Below are positions 1 to 10,002 of a stretch of 64,000 bases of DNA, piece after piece. The notes under the pieces were generated by a model. That model saw nothing but the letters and a program-made list of their open reading frames with translations, was not told the origin of the DNA and did not search any database. The stretch's first letter is position 1. Each line of letters opens with the position of its first letter. The stretch is taken from positions 1 to 64,000 of the forward strand of contig NZ_QSRL01000006.1 of NCBI RefSeq assembly GCF_003437035.1, given 5' to 3'. Source of the DNA: Collinsella sp. TF08-11AT (lineage in GTDB: Bacteria > Actinomycetota > Coriobacteriia > Coriobacteriales > Coriobacteriaceae). The translations under genes and the position numbers were made by a program.

Positions 1-69
1 CAAAAGTGCGTCTCGGCAATCTGGGGCCCGTCCCCTTTAGTATTTATAAATATGCAGGTCAGCGAGGTG
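1..69. other. Intergenic end of window
   Basis: Short AT-rich stretch downstream of xerD. No gene, hairpin or terminator could be supported in these bases. Confidence 0.4.
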
Positions 70-1011
70 CTAGCGATGTGCTAGCGGATGCGCCGCCAGA
101 TAGACCTCGGTCAGTTGCGTTCGGTCGACATGCGTGTAGACCTGCGTGGTCGAAATATCGGCATGGCCCAAAATCTCCTGCAGCACACGCAGGTCGGCAC
201 CGCCCGCGAGCATGTGGGTGGCAAAGGAGTGGCGCAAGGTATGGGGATGGAGTCCCACCAGCCCCACCTGGCGCCCGTAGCGCTCACAGATGGCATGGAT
301 GCCCTGGCGCGACAGGCGACGTCCGTTCTTATTTAAAAAGACCGCCGAGGTCTCGGTTCCGCGGGCATGGGCCGCCAAGCGAGAACGTCCCTCAGTTACA
401 TAGAGCGTCAGAGCTCGCGCCGCGCTTCCCACCAGTGGGGACAGGCGTTCCTTTGAGCCCTTACCGCGAACGAGTACAAAGCCATCGTCAATATGGATAT
501 CGCCCACATCGAGCCCAACCAGCTCACTCACACGCAAACCGCATCCGTAGAGCACTTCCAAGATGGCATGGTCGCGCAGTCCCATCTCGCCCTCGGGAAA
601 GTCTTGATCGAGCAGCGCCGAGACATCCTCCACCGATAGATACTCCGGCAAACGCTCAGCCTTTTTAGGCAGGCGCAACGCCGCCGTTGGATTTTGGGCC
701 ACAATCCCATCGCGCACCAAAAAGGCATGCAGGCCCTTCACGGCAGCAAGCGCGCGCTCCACCGAGGCGTCGGAATAGCCTCCGCCGCGGCGATCGGCGA
801 CAAAGCCCTCCACGACCTGACGGGTCACCTCTTCAAAAGACACAATACCCGCCCGCTCCAGATAGGCGCAGTACGTCGTCAGGTCACGACGATAGGCCAC
901 AATCGTGTTGCGCGCCAAGCCCCGCTCGACCGCGAGGTAATCGAGATACTCCCCCGCCGCCACGGCGAGCGACGAGGGAGTAGCTTCGGTATGTTCCTTA
1001 TTCGCCGGCAC
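70..1011 (-). CDS. xerD: Tyrosine recombinase XerD
   Basis: Site-specific tyrosine recombinase that, with XerC, resolves chromosome dimers at dif. The 313-residue length fits XerC/D. The N-terminal SAM-like core-binding domain covers about residues 15-105 (EYLDYLAVERGLARNT). The catalytic domain shows the family residues in order: Arg in CGLRVSELVGL, His-x-x-Arg in HTLRHSFATHM, His in LGHADIS and the nucleophile Tyr in TTQVYTHVD. The start is GTG, two bases after the pyrG stop (TAAGGGTG), so the gene is probably co-transcribed or translationally coupled with pyrG. XerD is preferred over XerC on overall look only; a lone Xer-type integrase is the alternative. Confidence 0.88.
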   Translation of the reverse strand: MPANKEHTEATPSSLAVAAGEYLDYLAVERGLARNTIVAYRRDLTTYCAYLERAGIVSFEEVTRQVVEGFVADRRGGGYSDASVERALAAVKGLHAFLVRDGIVAQNPTAALRLPKKAERLPEYLSVEDVSALLDQDFPEGEMGLRDHAILEVLYGCGLRVSELVGLDVGDIHIDDGFVLVRGKGSKERLSPLVGSAARALTLYVTEGRSRLAAHARGTETSAVFLNKNGRRLSRQGIHAICERYGRQVGLVGLHPHTLRHSFATHMLAGGADLRVLQEILGHADISTTQVYTHVDRTQLTEVYLAAHPLAHR

Positions 1012-1013
1012 CC

Positions 1014-2681
<1,668 letters not shown>

Positions 2682-2800
2682 TTACCTGCGCTTCCCGTAG
2701 AAGTTGTTTATCCACATCTTACGGGTCTTCATTGTAATACTCGCGCCGCGGACCGTCCGCATTTTTTCTCGCGTGCGATTGCATTTCTCAATCTTGAAAC

Positions 2801-2830
2801 AAAACGCCGCCCGGTTTCCCAGGCGGCGTC
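2801..2830 (-). terminator. Terminator of the winged-helix gene
   Basis: Inverted repeat CGCCGCC/GGCGGCG; on the minus strand it is followed by TTTTG. It sits 24 bases after the stop of the small winged-helix gene and separates it from pyrG. Confidence 0.75.
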
Positions 2831-2853
2831 ACTATGGCAAGGGTTACATGCTG

Positions 2854-3192
2854 CTATCGATCAGCAACCTCGTCCTCAAGCATTTCTTGAACGAGCATGC
2901 CGGTACGGACGCCCTCAAGATACCACTCACCACGTTCGGTGAGGCAAATGCCATTTGCAAGCTGACCGCCGTCGTCGCTATAACGCGAGACGACATCAAT
3001 CATACCTTCGGAATCCAAGCGATCGATTGCGGCGCGGGCACGATACGGCGAAACCCCCACGCGCTCGGCAAGCGTTTTGCGCGAGAAACCATACGGCCCG
3101 CCATTGTCTTCGGTTTGCTGGTCGATCTCCATCAACACCAGCACCTCGACACGCTTCATATCGTTGACACTCGCACGACCCTTGCCCGCCAT
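2854..3192 (-). CDS. Small winged-helix DNA-binding protein
   Basis: Predicted transcriptional regulator of 112 residues. The stretch FSRKTLAERVGVSPYRARAA is a helix-turn-helix followed by IDRLDSEGMIDVVSRY, the wing region of a MarR/GntR-like winged helix. The start at 3192 (MAGKGRASV) is chosen because GAGGAGG lies six bases upstream; an in-frame start 54 bases earlier has no such site. It is monocistronic, with its own terminator. No ligand domain is visible and target genes are unknown. A member of a small Actinobacteria-specific wHTH family is the best description. Confidence 0.75.
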   Translation of the reverse strand: MAGKGRASVNDMKRVEVLVLMEIDQQTEDNGGPYGFSRKTLAERVGVSPYRARAAIDRLDSEGMIDVVSRYSDDGGQLANGICLTERGEWYLEGVRTGMLVQEMLEDEVADR

Positions 3193-3386
3193 AGCAGCCT
3201 CCTCAAACCGAGCACGAGCATCTAACGCGCCGTGCGCGACCGACACACCTCACGATGGCAGGTAATATCCATCATGCGGCATCCCGCTAAGGATGAAACA
3301 GTTACGGTTATTGTATACCGCTCAAATTGTTTCTAGGCAGGTAAACAGCTATTTTTCGCCGAAATAGACGCTTTATTGATCAAAAA

Positions 3387-3413
3387 GCCGTACCGGGCGC
3401 TAACCCGATACGG
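3387..3413 (-). terminator. Terminator of the DUF1846 gene
   Basis: Stem GCCGTACCGGG/CCCGATACGGC with one mismatch. On the minus strand it is followed by TTTTTG, 35 bases past the DUF1846 stop. Confidence 0.8.
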
Positions 3414-3448
3414 CCAAAATGCAATGCAATTACCGCGGTGCTTCAAAC

Positions 3449-4930
3449 TTAGCGATGGAAGAAACCGCGGCGCTCAAACTTGGGCTCGCAGCACACGTTG
3501 ATGCCCAACTTGCGCAGTACCGTCTCGTCCGTCGGCGAGATAATCACGCTAAAGAAGGCATCGCAACCGCGCAGCTGCTCCAGGCCCGAAAGGACGCGAG
3601 CGGCCGTCTCACTCGTGGCCGAGGTGATCGACAGCGCCATAAGCGTCTCGTCGGTGTGGAGGCGCGGGTTTTTGCTGCCCAGGAAATGCGTCTTGAGCTT
3701 GCTGATGGGCTCGATCGCCTCATCGCTAATGACCTCGAGCTCAAGGTCGACGCCCGAGACATGCTTGAGGGCGTTCATAATGAGCGAACTTGCGGCGCCC
3801 AGGCGCGTGGAGGTCTTACCGGTCACCACGGAGCCATCGGGCATGACCATGGCACCCACGGGACCACCCGTCAGCTGCTCCCTGGTGAGGGCCGCCGAGC
3901 GCGCCGGTGAGTAGTTCTTATCGATGCCGGCTTTCTTCATAATAATCTTGAGACGGTCGACTTGCTCATCGCCCACGCCGGTACGGCGCACATTTTCGAC
4001 CGCGGTAAAGTAGCGGCGGACGATCTCCATCTTGGAAGCGTCGCGGCAGGCATCGTCATCGGTGATGGCAAAACCGACCATATTGACGCCCATGTCCGTA
4101 GGGCTCTGGTAGGGGCTCTTGCCCAGGATCTTTTCCATCAGGGCACGGACTACCGGGAAGGCCTCGACGTCGCGGTTGTAGTTGACCGTGGTCTTGTTGT
4201 AGGCCTCCAGGTGGAAGGAGTCGATGATGTTGGCGTCATCGAGGTCTGCCGTGGCGGCCTCGTAGGCAATATTGACCGGATGCGTAAGGGGCAGATTCCA
4301 AACCGGGAAGGTCTCGAATTTGGCATAGCCGGCGGCCGTGCCATGCTTGTGCTCGTGATAGAGCTGAGACAGGCAAGTGGCGAGCTTGCCCGAGCCAGGG
4401 CCGGGCGCCGTCACGACAACGAGCGGTCGGGTGGTCTCGACAAACTCGTTCTTGCCATAGCCGTCGTCGGACACGATCAGATCGACATCGTGCGGATACC
4501 CCTCGATGGGATAGTGCAGCTTGGCGGGAATACCGAGCGCGTTCAGGCGGTTGCGGAACACATCGGCAGCGGGCTGTCCAGCGTACTGGGTGATGACCAC
4601 GGCCGCGACAGCAAAGCCGTTGCCGCGGAACAGGTCAACCAGGCGCAGCACATCCTCGTCATAGGTAATGCCAAGGTCACCACGAGCCTTGTTTTTCTCG
4701 ATGTGGTTCGCGTTGATCGCGATGATAACCTCGACATCGTCGGCGATGCTCTTGAGCATGCGGAACTTGCTGTCCGGTTCAAAACCCGGCAGCACTCGGC
4801 TCGCATGATAGTCATCGAACAGCTTACCGCCAAACTCCAAATAGAGCTTGCCGCCAAACTGCGAGATGCGCTCCTTAATGTGAGCAGCCTGCAGCTCGAT
4901 ATACTTCGCGTTGTCGAAACCCTGGCGCAT
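3449..4930 (-). CDS. DUF1846 family protein
   Basis: Conserved bacterial protein of 493 residues that matches the DUF1846 family over its full length. Typical stretches are FDNAKYIELQAAHIKERI at the N-terminus, LYLEFGGKLFDDYHA, LVVVTAPGPGSGKLATCLSQ with a P-loop-like GPGSGKLAT near residue 178, and KSPYQSPTDMGVNMVGFAI. The family has been structurally studied but its reaction is not firmly known; a nucleotide-binding, kinase-like role is only suggested by the glycine-rich loop. It stands alone, with a terminator downstream and a TATAAT hexamer 40-50 bases upstream. Confidence 0.9.
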   Translation of the reverse strand: MRQGFDNAKYIELQAAHIKERISQFGGKLYLEFGGKLFDDYHASRVLPGFEPDSKFRMLKSIADDVEVIIAINANHIEKNKARGDLGITYDEDVLRLVDLFRGNGFAVAAVVITQYAGQPAADVFRNRLNALGIPAKLHYPIEGYPHDVDLIVSDDGYGKNEFVETTRPLVVVTAPGPGSGKLATCLSQLYHEHKHGTAAGYAKFETFPVWNLPLTHPVNIAYEAATADLDDANIIDSFHLEAYNKTTVNYNRDVEAFPVVRALMEKILGKSPYQSPTDMGVNMVGFAITDDDACRDASKMEIVRRYFTAVENVRRTGVGDEQVDRLKIIMKKAGIDKNYSPARSAALTREQLTGGPVGAMVMPDGSVVTGKTSTRLGAASSLIMNALKHVSGVDLELEVISDEAIEPISKLKTHFLGSKNPRLHTDETLMALSITSATSETAARVLSGLEQLRGCDAFFSVIISPTDETVLRKLGINVCCEPKFERRGFFHR

Positions 4931-4971
4931 GTATGGCTCCCGTCCCGTTTCGTAAATTAAGTTCCTACGCG

Positions 4972-4977
4972 ATTATA
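4972..4977 (-). promoter_or_regulatory. -10 hexamer for the DUF1846 gene
   Basis: Perfect TATAAT on the minus strand about 42 bases upstream of the ATG. No good -35 is visible at 16-18 bases, so this is a partial promoter call. Confidence 0.45.
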
Positions 4978-5090
4978 ACGGAGCCTGCCCCCCCCGATGC
5001 CCAGGCCATCAACAGGCACCAACCAAACACGCCCACCGCAACCGCCGGGGACCCGGGGTGGCTCATTTGGAACGGGAAACAAGGCACTCA

Positions 5091-5188
5091 GCACCAACAA
5101 TGAAAACGTCGCAGGTTGAGCATAAGCCAGCGAAAGCCCGCCAGAGTAGGCAAAGCGCCCCTGCACCAACAATGGAAAGCGCCGCAGG
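5091..5188. repeat. Imperfect direct repeat in intergenic DNA
   Basis: Two copies of GCACCAACAATGRAAACGYC-like sequence (5091-5117 and 5163-5188), each ending in GCAGG and about 72 bases apart. They lie in the 550-base gap between the DUF1846 gene and the YfcC-type carrier. A 95-codon minus-strand frame runs through the repeats but has no convincing ribosome site or known domain. Confidence 0.5.
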
Positions 5189-5234
5189 CAGAGGACGGAC
5201 AGCGAGCGCCGTCCAGGACGTACAAGTTGGCATG

Positions 5235-5276
5235 AAAAAGGCAAGGCATAGACCTTTTGGTCATGCCTTGCCTTTT
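5235..5276. terminator. Symmetric hairpin, possible bidirectional terminator
   Basis: Stem AAAAGGCAAGGCAT..GACC/GGTC..ATGCCTTGCCTTTT around a TTTT loop with one bulged base. T-tracts occur on both strands. No gene stop lies immediately upstream on either strand, so its parent transcript is unclear. Confidence 0.55.
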
Positions 5277-5318
5277 GAATGACAAATTGTCGTCCTGGGC
5301 GGCGCGCAGCGTCAACTG

Positions 5319-5345
5319 GTTGCGCGGTTCGTAGAACCGCGCAAC
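5319..5345. repeat. REP-like palindrome, copy 1
   Basis: Perfect 12-bp arms GTTGCGCGGTTC/GAACCGCGCAAC with a three-base loop. The flank GCAGCGTCAACTG also resembles the flank of the related palindrome at 33429-33456, and a half copy lies at 54264-54280. Confidence 0.7.
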
Positions 5346-5399
5346 ATAAGTGCGCCCCCTCCCGCGCACGGAACGGGAGGAGGCTAAAGGTAGGAGTCT

Positions 5400-5463
5400 A
5401 CCGGTGGGGTTACCCCACCGGACAGACGATGACCAGGTGATCCTTTACAGGATCGTCATGGTT
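5400..5463 (-). other. Paired hairpins downstream of the YfcC-type carrier
   Basis: CCGGTGGGG/CCCCACCGG with a two-base loop (5401-5421), and ATGAC..GATCCT/AGGATC..GTCAT (about 5429-5457). Both lie 25-85 bases after the carrier stop. Neither has a clear T-tract, so they may be mRNA 3'-end stabilisers or a weak terminator. Confidence 0.5.
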
Positions 5464-5486
5464 TCCGTGGGGTACCCAAGGGGTAC

Positions 5487-6965
5487 TTAGAGCATCACGC
5501 AAGCGACGGTCAGGATGATGGCGCAGACGACGGAGAGAGCGACGATGAGCTTAAGAGCAAACTTGAGCCAGGTCGTCCACTCGATCTTGGCCAGGGCAAG
5601 ACCGCCCATGATGGCGCCGGAGGTCGGGGTGAACAGGTTCACGACGCCGATGGCGGCGGAGAAGATCATGACCATGACCTCGGGCGAGAAGCCGAGCTTA
5701 ACAGCCAGCGGCCCCATGATGGGCATGGAGACAGTAGCCATACCGGAGGTCGAGGGGATTAGGAAGGACAGGCCGAAGTAGACCAGGAAGCTCATGGGAG
5801 CGAAGATCACGCCGGACAGGCCAGCCAGAGCATTGGCGGCAGCGTCGAGGACGTAGACGTCGAGGCCGGTGCTAGCCATGAGGACGGAGATACCACGGGC
5901 GAGGGCGATGACGAGGACAACGGACATCATGTCGGCAGCGCCGGTGATGAAGGTGTTGACGATCTGCTTCTCGGACAGGCCGCCGATAATACCGATCAGG
6001 ACAGCCATGAGGAAGAACCAGGTGGAAGCCTCGTCGAAGTACCACTGACCAATGGGCAGGCCGGTGATCAGGGCAGACCAGCCCTGAACGATGGCGTTAC
6101 CGTCGGCGTCATAGACAGCGCCAGCATCGAAGAAGTTGGCGACGCCCTCGTTAAGGTCGGCCAGCGGGATGAAGCCGACGATCATGACGACGAAGGTGAA
6201 GGCAAAGGCGATCAGAACACCCTTCTGACGACCGGTGAGCTTGACCTCCTTGTGAACCTCGGAAGCAGCCTTGCCGTGAGCCTCTTCGGCGTCCTTGAGC
6301 TCCTGCATCGAAAGGATGGTGGAACCCTTGTCAGCCTTGACCTTCTTGGCATAGCTCATGACGAAGAAGATGGACATGGCGGTGGTAACAATCCACAGGA
6401 CGGCACCGAGGCCGATGATGATGGACTGGTTGACCTCAATGCCAACGCCGGTCAGAGCGTCGACGGCAGCGCCGACGGCAAACGGGTTAACCGTGGAGCC
6501 GAGGCAGCCGCAGCCAGCGCCGAGCAGGACGGTTGCAGCGCCGACCATGGGGTCGAAGCCAGCAGCCATCATGGTAGCGGCGAGCAGGGCGTAGAAGGGA
6601 ACGGTCTCCTCGCACATACCATAGGTGGTACCACCGAGGGAGAAGATGAGCATCAGCACGGGAATGAGCATGATCTCATTGCCCTTAAGCTTCTGCACCA
6701 GAACGGCAATGCCGTTGTCCAGGGCGCCGGTCTCGGTCATCATGCCGAGGAAGCCGCCGAGGATCATAACGAAGAGGCAGACGGGCAGAGCGTCAGCGAA
6801 GCCCTTGACCGGGGCGGTGCAGAAATCGCTCAAGCGGGCAGCGGTAACCGCGCCACCGGACGTACCGGAGACGATAACGGTAACAACCGCGACGATTGCC
6901 AGCAGAGCAAGAAGAATGGTGAACGATGAAGGCATACCGCGCTTTTTCTTAGCGGTCTCAGTCAT
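5487..6965 (-). CDS. YfcC-family membrane carrier in the arginine cluster
   Basis: Integral membrane transporter of about 492 residues with roughly a dozen hydrophobic segments. The family markers are GGFLGMMTETGALDNGI, SLGGTTYGMCEETVPFYAL and FLIPSTSGMATVSMPIMGPLA, typical of the YfcC/AitC 'C4-dicarboxylate anaerobic carrier'-like family. Position after arcA and argF suggests it moves arginine, ornithine or citrulline in place of the usual ArcD; that is inferred from context. The start at MTETAKKKRG is chosen because AAGGGGGG lies nine bases upstream; the frame opens nine codons earlier without a ribosome site. Confidence 0.85.
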   Translation of the reverse strand: MTETAKKKRGMPSSFTILLALLAIVAVVTVIVSGTSGGAVTAARLSDFCTAPVKGFADALPVCLFVMILGGFLGMMTETGALDNGIAVLVQKLKGNEIMLIPVLMLIFSLGGTTYGMCEETVPFYALLAATMMAAGFDPMVGAATVLLGAGCGCLGSTVNPFAVGAAVDALTGVGIEVNQSIIIGLGAVLWIVTTAMSIFFVMSYAKKVKADKGSTILSMQELKDAEEAHGKAASEVHKEVKLTGRQKGVLIAFAFTFVVMIVGFIPLADLNEGVANFFDAGAVYDADGNAIVQGWSALITGLPIGQWYFDEASTWFFLMAVLIGIIGGLSEKQIVNTFITGAADMMSVVLVIALARGISVLMASTGLDVYVLDAAANALAGLSGVIFAPMSFLVYFGLSFLIPSTSGMATVSMPIMGPLAVKLGFSPEVMVMIFSAAIGVVNLFTPTSGAIMGGLALAKIEWTTWLKFALKLIVALSVVCAIILTVACVML

Positions 6966-7060
6966 AGTTCTCATCCCCCCTTCATAAATCATTTACTGAT
7001 CTCGCCCGAAGCGGCTCTTCCGTGCCGTGCATGTCGTTCGGTGCGAGATTTTTACCAGAC

Positions 7061-7096
7061 AAAAGTGCTCGGGGTGCGCAGCAATGCACCCCGAGC
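7061..7096 (-). terminator. Terminator-like hairpin after argF
   Basis: Stem GCTCGGGGTGC/GCACCCCGAGC, 11 bp, followed on the minus strand by ACTTTTG. It lies 16 bases after the argF stop. It may be partially read through to give the downstream carrier lower expression. Confidence 0.7.
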
Positions 7097-7112
7097 GAGA
7101 TGCTAGATGCTC

Positions 7113-8108
7113 TTACTTGAGCGTAGCGTACATGACAGCCTTGATGGTGTGCATGCGGTTCTCGGCCTCGTCGAAGACCTTGGAAGCGGGGCTCTCGAAG
7201 ACCTCGTCGGTGACCTCCTGCTCGGTGATGCCGAACTGCTCGCACTTCTCGGCGCCAATCGTGGTGTTGGTGTCGTGGAAGCTGGGCAGGCAGTGCAGGA
7301 AGATGGCACCCGGGTTGGCCATAGCCATGACCTCGGAGGTAACGCGATACGGGGTGAGCTGAGCGATGCGCTCGGCCCAGACCTCGTCGGGCTCGCCCAT
7401 GGAGACCCAAACGTCGGTGTAGAGAACGTCGGCACCGGTGACGCCGTCCTTGACGTCGGTGGTCAGCTTGATGGTGCAGCCGTTGGCCTCGGCGATGGGC
7501 TTGCAGGCCTCGATGACGTCGTCAGCGGGCATGCACTCCTCGGGGCCGCAGGCCACGAAGTTCATGCCGAGCTTGGAGCAGACGACCATGAGGGAGCGAG
7601 CGACGTTGTTCTTGCAGTCGCCCATGAAGACGAGGGTCTTGCCCTTGATGTCGTAGTTGAAGTTCTCCTGGACGGTCAGGATGTCGGCGAGCATCTGGGT
7701 GGGGTGCCACTCGGTGGTCAGACCGTTCCACACGGGCACGCCGGACTTAGCGGCAAGCTCCTCGACGTCGTCCTGGGCAAAGCCACGGAACTCAATGCCG
7801 TCATACATGCGGCCGAGAACGCGGGCGGTGTCCTCGATGGACTCCTTCTTGCCCATCTGCGACGAACCCGGATCGAGGTAGGTGACGCCCATGCCCAGAT
7901 CCATGCCGCCGACCTCGAAGGCGCAGCGGGTACGAGTGGAGGTCTTCTGGAAGAGCAGGACGATGTTCTTGCCCTCGAGATAGCGGTGAGGAACGCCGGC
8001 GCGCTTCATGTCCTTGAAGTTCTTGGAGAGCTTGAGCAGGTACTCGATCTCCTCGGTGGTGAGGTCGAGGAGCTTGAGGAAGCTACGGCCGGAGAGGTTA
8101 ACACCCAT
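7113..8108 (-). CDS. argF: Ornithine carbamoyltransferase
   Basis: Interconverts ornithine plus carbamoyl phosphate and citrulline plus phosphate. At 331 residues it has full family length. The carbamoyl-phosphate loop STRTRCAFE lies near residue 57, the GMDLGMG/DPGSSQMGKKES segment follows, and HCLPSFHDT near residue 272 is the ornithine-loop motif (usually HCLPAFHD). Its place between arcA and a carrier argues for the catabolic direction (the ArcB role), splitting citrulline made by arginine deiminase. No carbamate kinase gene lies in the window. The ribosome site is AAGGAT, a few bases upstream of ATG. Confidence 0.95.
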   Translation of the reverse strand: MGVNLSGRSFLKLLDLTTEEIEYLLKLSKNFKDMKRAGVPHRYLEGKNIVLLFQKTSTRTRCAFEVGGMDLGMGVTYLDPGSSQMGKKESIEDTARVLGRMYDGIEFRGFAQDDVEELAAKSGVPVWNGLTTEWHPTQMLADILTVQENFNYDIKGKTLVFMGDCKNNVARSLMVVCSKLGMNFVACGPEECMPADDVIEACKPIAEANGCTIKLTTDVKDGVTGADVLYTDVWVSMGEPDEVWAERIAQLTPYRVTSEVMAMANPGAIFLHCLPSFHDTNTTIGAEKCEQFGITEQEVTDEVFESPASKVFDEAENRMHTIKAVMYATLK

Positions 8109-8168
8109 GGTTCGTATCCTTTCGAAAAAGTGAATTACTAAAAAGTGGTGCCCGTTTGACGGGCGAAA

Positions 8169-8197
8169 CCGGTGCGGTTGTAGGGGGACCGCACCGG
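8169..8197 (-). other. Hairpin between arcA and argF
   Basis: Perfect 10-bp stem CCGGTGCGGT/ACCGCACCGG just past the arcA stop. It lacks a U-tract, so it more likely processes or stabilises arcA mRNA than terminates it. Confidence 0.5.
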
Positions 8198-8209
8198 AAC
8201 GTTAAAGAC

Positions 8210-9451
8210 TTAGAGGTCCTCGCGCCAGAAGGGCATGCTCATGCAGCGCGGGCCGCCGCGGCCGCGGGAGAGCTCGGCGGAGGGCACGACGAGAAGGTCC
8301 AGGCCCTCCTTGTACAGCACGTCGTTGGTGACGGTGTTGCGGGCGTAGACGCAGATCTTGCCGGGCTCGACGCACAGGGTGTTGGAGCCGTCGTTCCACT
8401 GCTCGCGGGAGGCCGCGATCGGGTCGCCGCCGCCGCAGGGGATCAGCTTGACCTGGTCGACGCCGGTGGCGTCCTCCAGGACGTGCTCGAGGGTGTCCTC
8501 GATCAGGCGGATGTTGACCTCGCCCGGGTTCTTGCCGGCGGTCAGCTCGTAGACGCGCAGGGTGCCCATGATGGCGGGGTGGATCGTGAACTTATCGACG
8601 TCGATCTGGGTGAAGACCGTGTCGAGGTGCATGAAGGCGCGCGAGACGGGGATGTCGAAGGCCAGGATGCGCTCGACCTTGGAGTCGGAGTTCCAGAAGA
8701 TGTTCTGGGCCATGACGTCGATGGCGGCCGCCTGGGTGCGCTGGGAGATGCCGACGGCGAGGGTCTTCTCGTTGATGTTCAGCACGTCGCCGCCCTCGGT
8801 GTGGAACTGGCAGTCGCGGCGGAAGTACAGGGAGACGTCCTTGTAGTCGGGGTGGTACTTGAAGACGTACTTGCCGTACAGGGTCTCGCGGTTGCGGGTG
8901 ACCGAGTACATGCGGTTGAGGTTGACGCCCTCGCCGACGACCGCGAACGGGTCGCGGGTGAAGTAGAGGTTGGGCATCGGGTCGATGATCAGGTCGGACT
9001 CGGACTCGGAGTTGACCAGGGAGTCGAGGGTCGTGGACGCCGTGAGGGGCATGTCGATCTCGGCCTTGGTCATGCCGGCCATGGTCTTCTTGACGAACTC
9101 GAGGTTGTCCTCGATGGAGTCCAGCTTCTCGCGGACGATCTGCGGCATGTGCTGGCCGCGGATGCCTGCCTCGGCGATGTACTGGTCGGTGAACTCGGCG
9201 CGGGCGCCGGGGACCTGGTCGAACACCTCTGCGACGAGGTTCTCGAGGTAGAGCACCTCCACGCCCTGGTCCCTCAGGATCTGGGCGAAGGTGTCGTGCT
9301 CCTGCTGCGCGACCTCCAGGAACGGGACGTCGTCGAACAGGAGTCGCTCGAGCTCGTCGGGCGGCAGGTTGAGGAGCTCGTCGCCGGGACGGTGCAGGCA
9401 GACCTTCCTGAGCTTGCCGATCTCGGAAGGCACGTGCAGACCTTTCGTCAT
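8210..9451 (-). CDS. arcA: Arginine deiminase
   Basis: Hydrolyses arginine to citrulline and ammonia, the first step of the ADI pathway. The 413-residue length is normal. Family motifs in order: FTRDPFAVVGEG near residue 170, HTEGGDVL near 215, MHLDTVFTQID near 276 and the C-terminal nucleophile Cys in RGGPRCMSMPFWRE. Codons are almost all C- or G-ending, more extreme than most neighbours, as expected for a highly expressed gene. AAAGGTAGGAGG precedes the ATG. It is the first gene of arcA-argF-carrier, behind a 510-base AT-rich control region. Confidence 0.96.
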   Translation of the reverse strand: MTKGLHVPSEIGKLRKVCLHRPGDELLNLPPDELERLLFDDVPFLEVAQQEHDTFAQILRDQGVEVLYLENLVAEVFDQVPGARAEFTDQYIAEAGIRGQHMPQIVREKLDSIEDNLEFVKKTMAGMTKAEIDMPLTASTTLDSLVNSESESDLIIDPMPNLYFTRDPFAVVGEGVNLNRMYSVTRNRETLYGKYVFKYHPDYKDVSLYFRRDCQFHTEGGDVLNINEKTLAVGISQRTQAAAIDVMAQNIFWNSDSKVERILAFDIPVSRAFMHLDTVFTQIDVDKFTIHPAIMGTLRVYELTAGKNPGEVNIRLIEDTLEHVLEDATGVDQVKLIPCGGGDPIAASREQWNDGSNTLCVEPGKICVYARNTVTNDVLYKEGLDLLVVPSAELSRGRGGPRCMSMPFWREDL

Positions 9452-9963
9452 GGCCTCCTACCTTTCTTTCGGGCCTTTCGGCCGAATCTCTCAGCACCCT
9501 TCCGTAACGGGTGCTGCTTACTGACAGCTCTAGTTATATCCAAATTCCAACCGCAATTCCACCTCGCCCCCGAACGGTCAACAAAGTTCGATGAACGGTA
9601 TATCGAATATGATTCCCCCATAATGCACTTCGGCGTTCTAAAGTAGCTTTTCTAAGGTAAACGCTCTTTTTTCTCAAAAATCATTCGCAATTACAACTCC
9701 AATCTTTCGATTAAGAATTGCATATCTACAACGGTTTTATGTATATAAATGACGCTTGTTTACGTTTCTGCCTGTATTCGATGATATTCAGCTATCTATC
9801 ATTCTTATTCACACATACTCAGCAGTTGAGTGAGGATCTAGACCGTTTTTCGCAACGCGACGGGCGTCAGCTCTATGGCTTGACAGCGTAAGAAGTAGGT
9901 TAAGATACCGTTCGCACAATACGTCCGTGCCACAAGTCGACTAAATTGAGACAATAGTGAATA
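9452..9963. promoter_or_regulatory. Divergent arcA/ppk control region
   Basis: A 510-base AT-rich gene-free stretch, unusual for this GC-rich window. Near arcA there is a leader hairpin AGCACCC/GGGTGCT (about 9493-9515) and a TATAAC -10-like hexamer (minus strand, 9533-9538). ATTC/GAAT half sites such as TGTATTCGATGATATTCA (about 9773-9790) loosely resemble an ArgR box; that is weak. On the ppk side TTGACA lies at 9880-9885. Confidence 0.5.
9880..9908 (+). promoter_or_regulatory. Putative ppk promoter
   Basis: Consensus -35 TTGACA at 9880-9885. The best -10 candidates are TAAGAT at 15-base spacing or AGATAC at 17-base spacing. It lies about 95 bases upstream of the chosen ppk start. Confidence 0.4.
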
Positions 9964-10002
9964 GTGTTAGGCAACCGTCCCCTGCGGGGACTGAACGGAC
10001 AG

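Noticed and set aside
4957..5244. 95-codon minus-strand frame in the 5 kb intergenic gap
   Set aside because: Covers a direct repeat and GC-rich sequence with no Shine-Dalgarno or recognisable fold; kept only as a repeat.
8156..9646. 496-codon plus-strand frame opposite arcA
   Set aside because: Its composition (Val/Asp/Gly/Leu-rich) is the typical reflection of a strongly codon-biased gene on the other strand; arcA is certain.
9533..9790. Firm ArgR box upstream of arcA
   Set aside because: ATTC/GAAT half sites are present but none gives a clean 18-base ARG-box palindrome; left as a weak hint.
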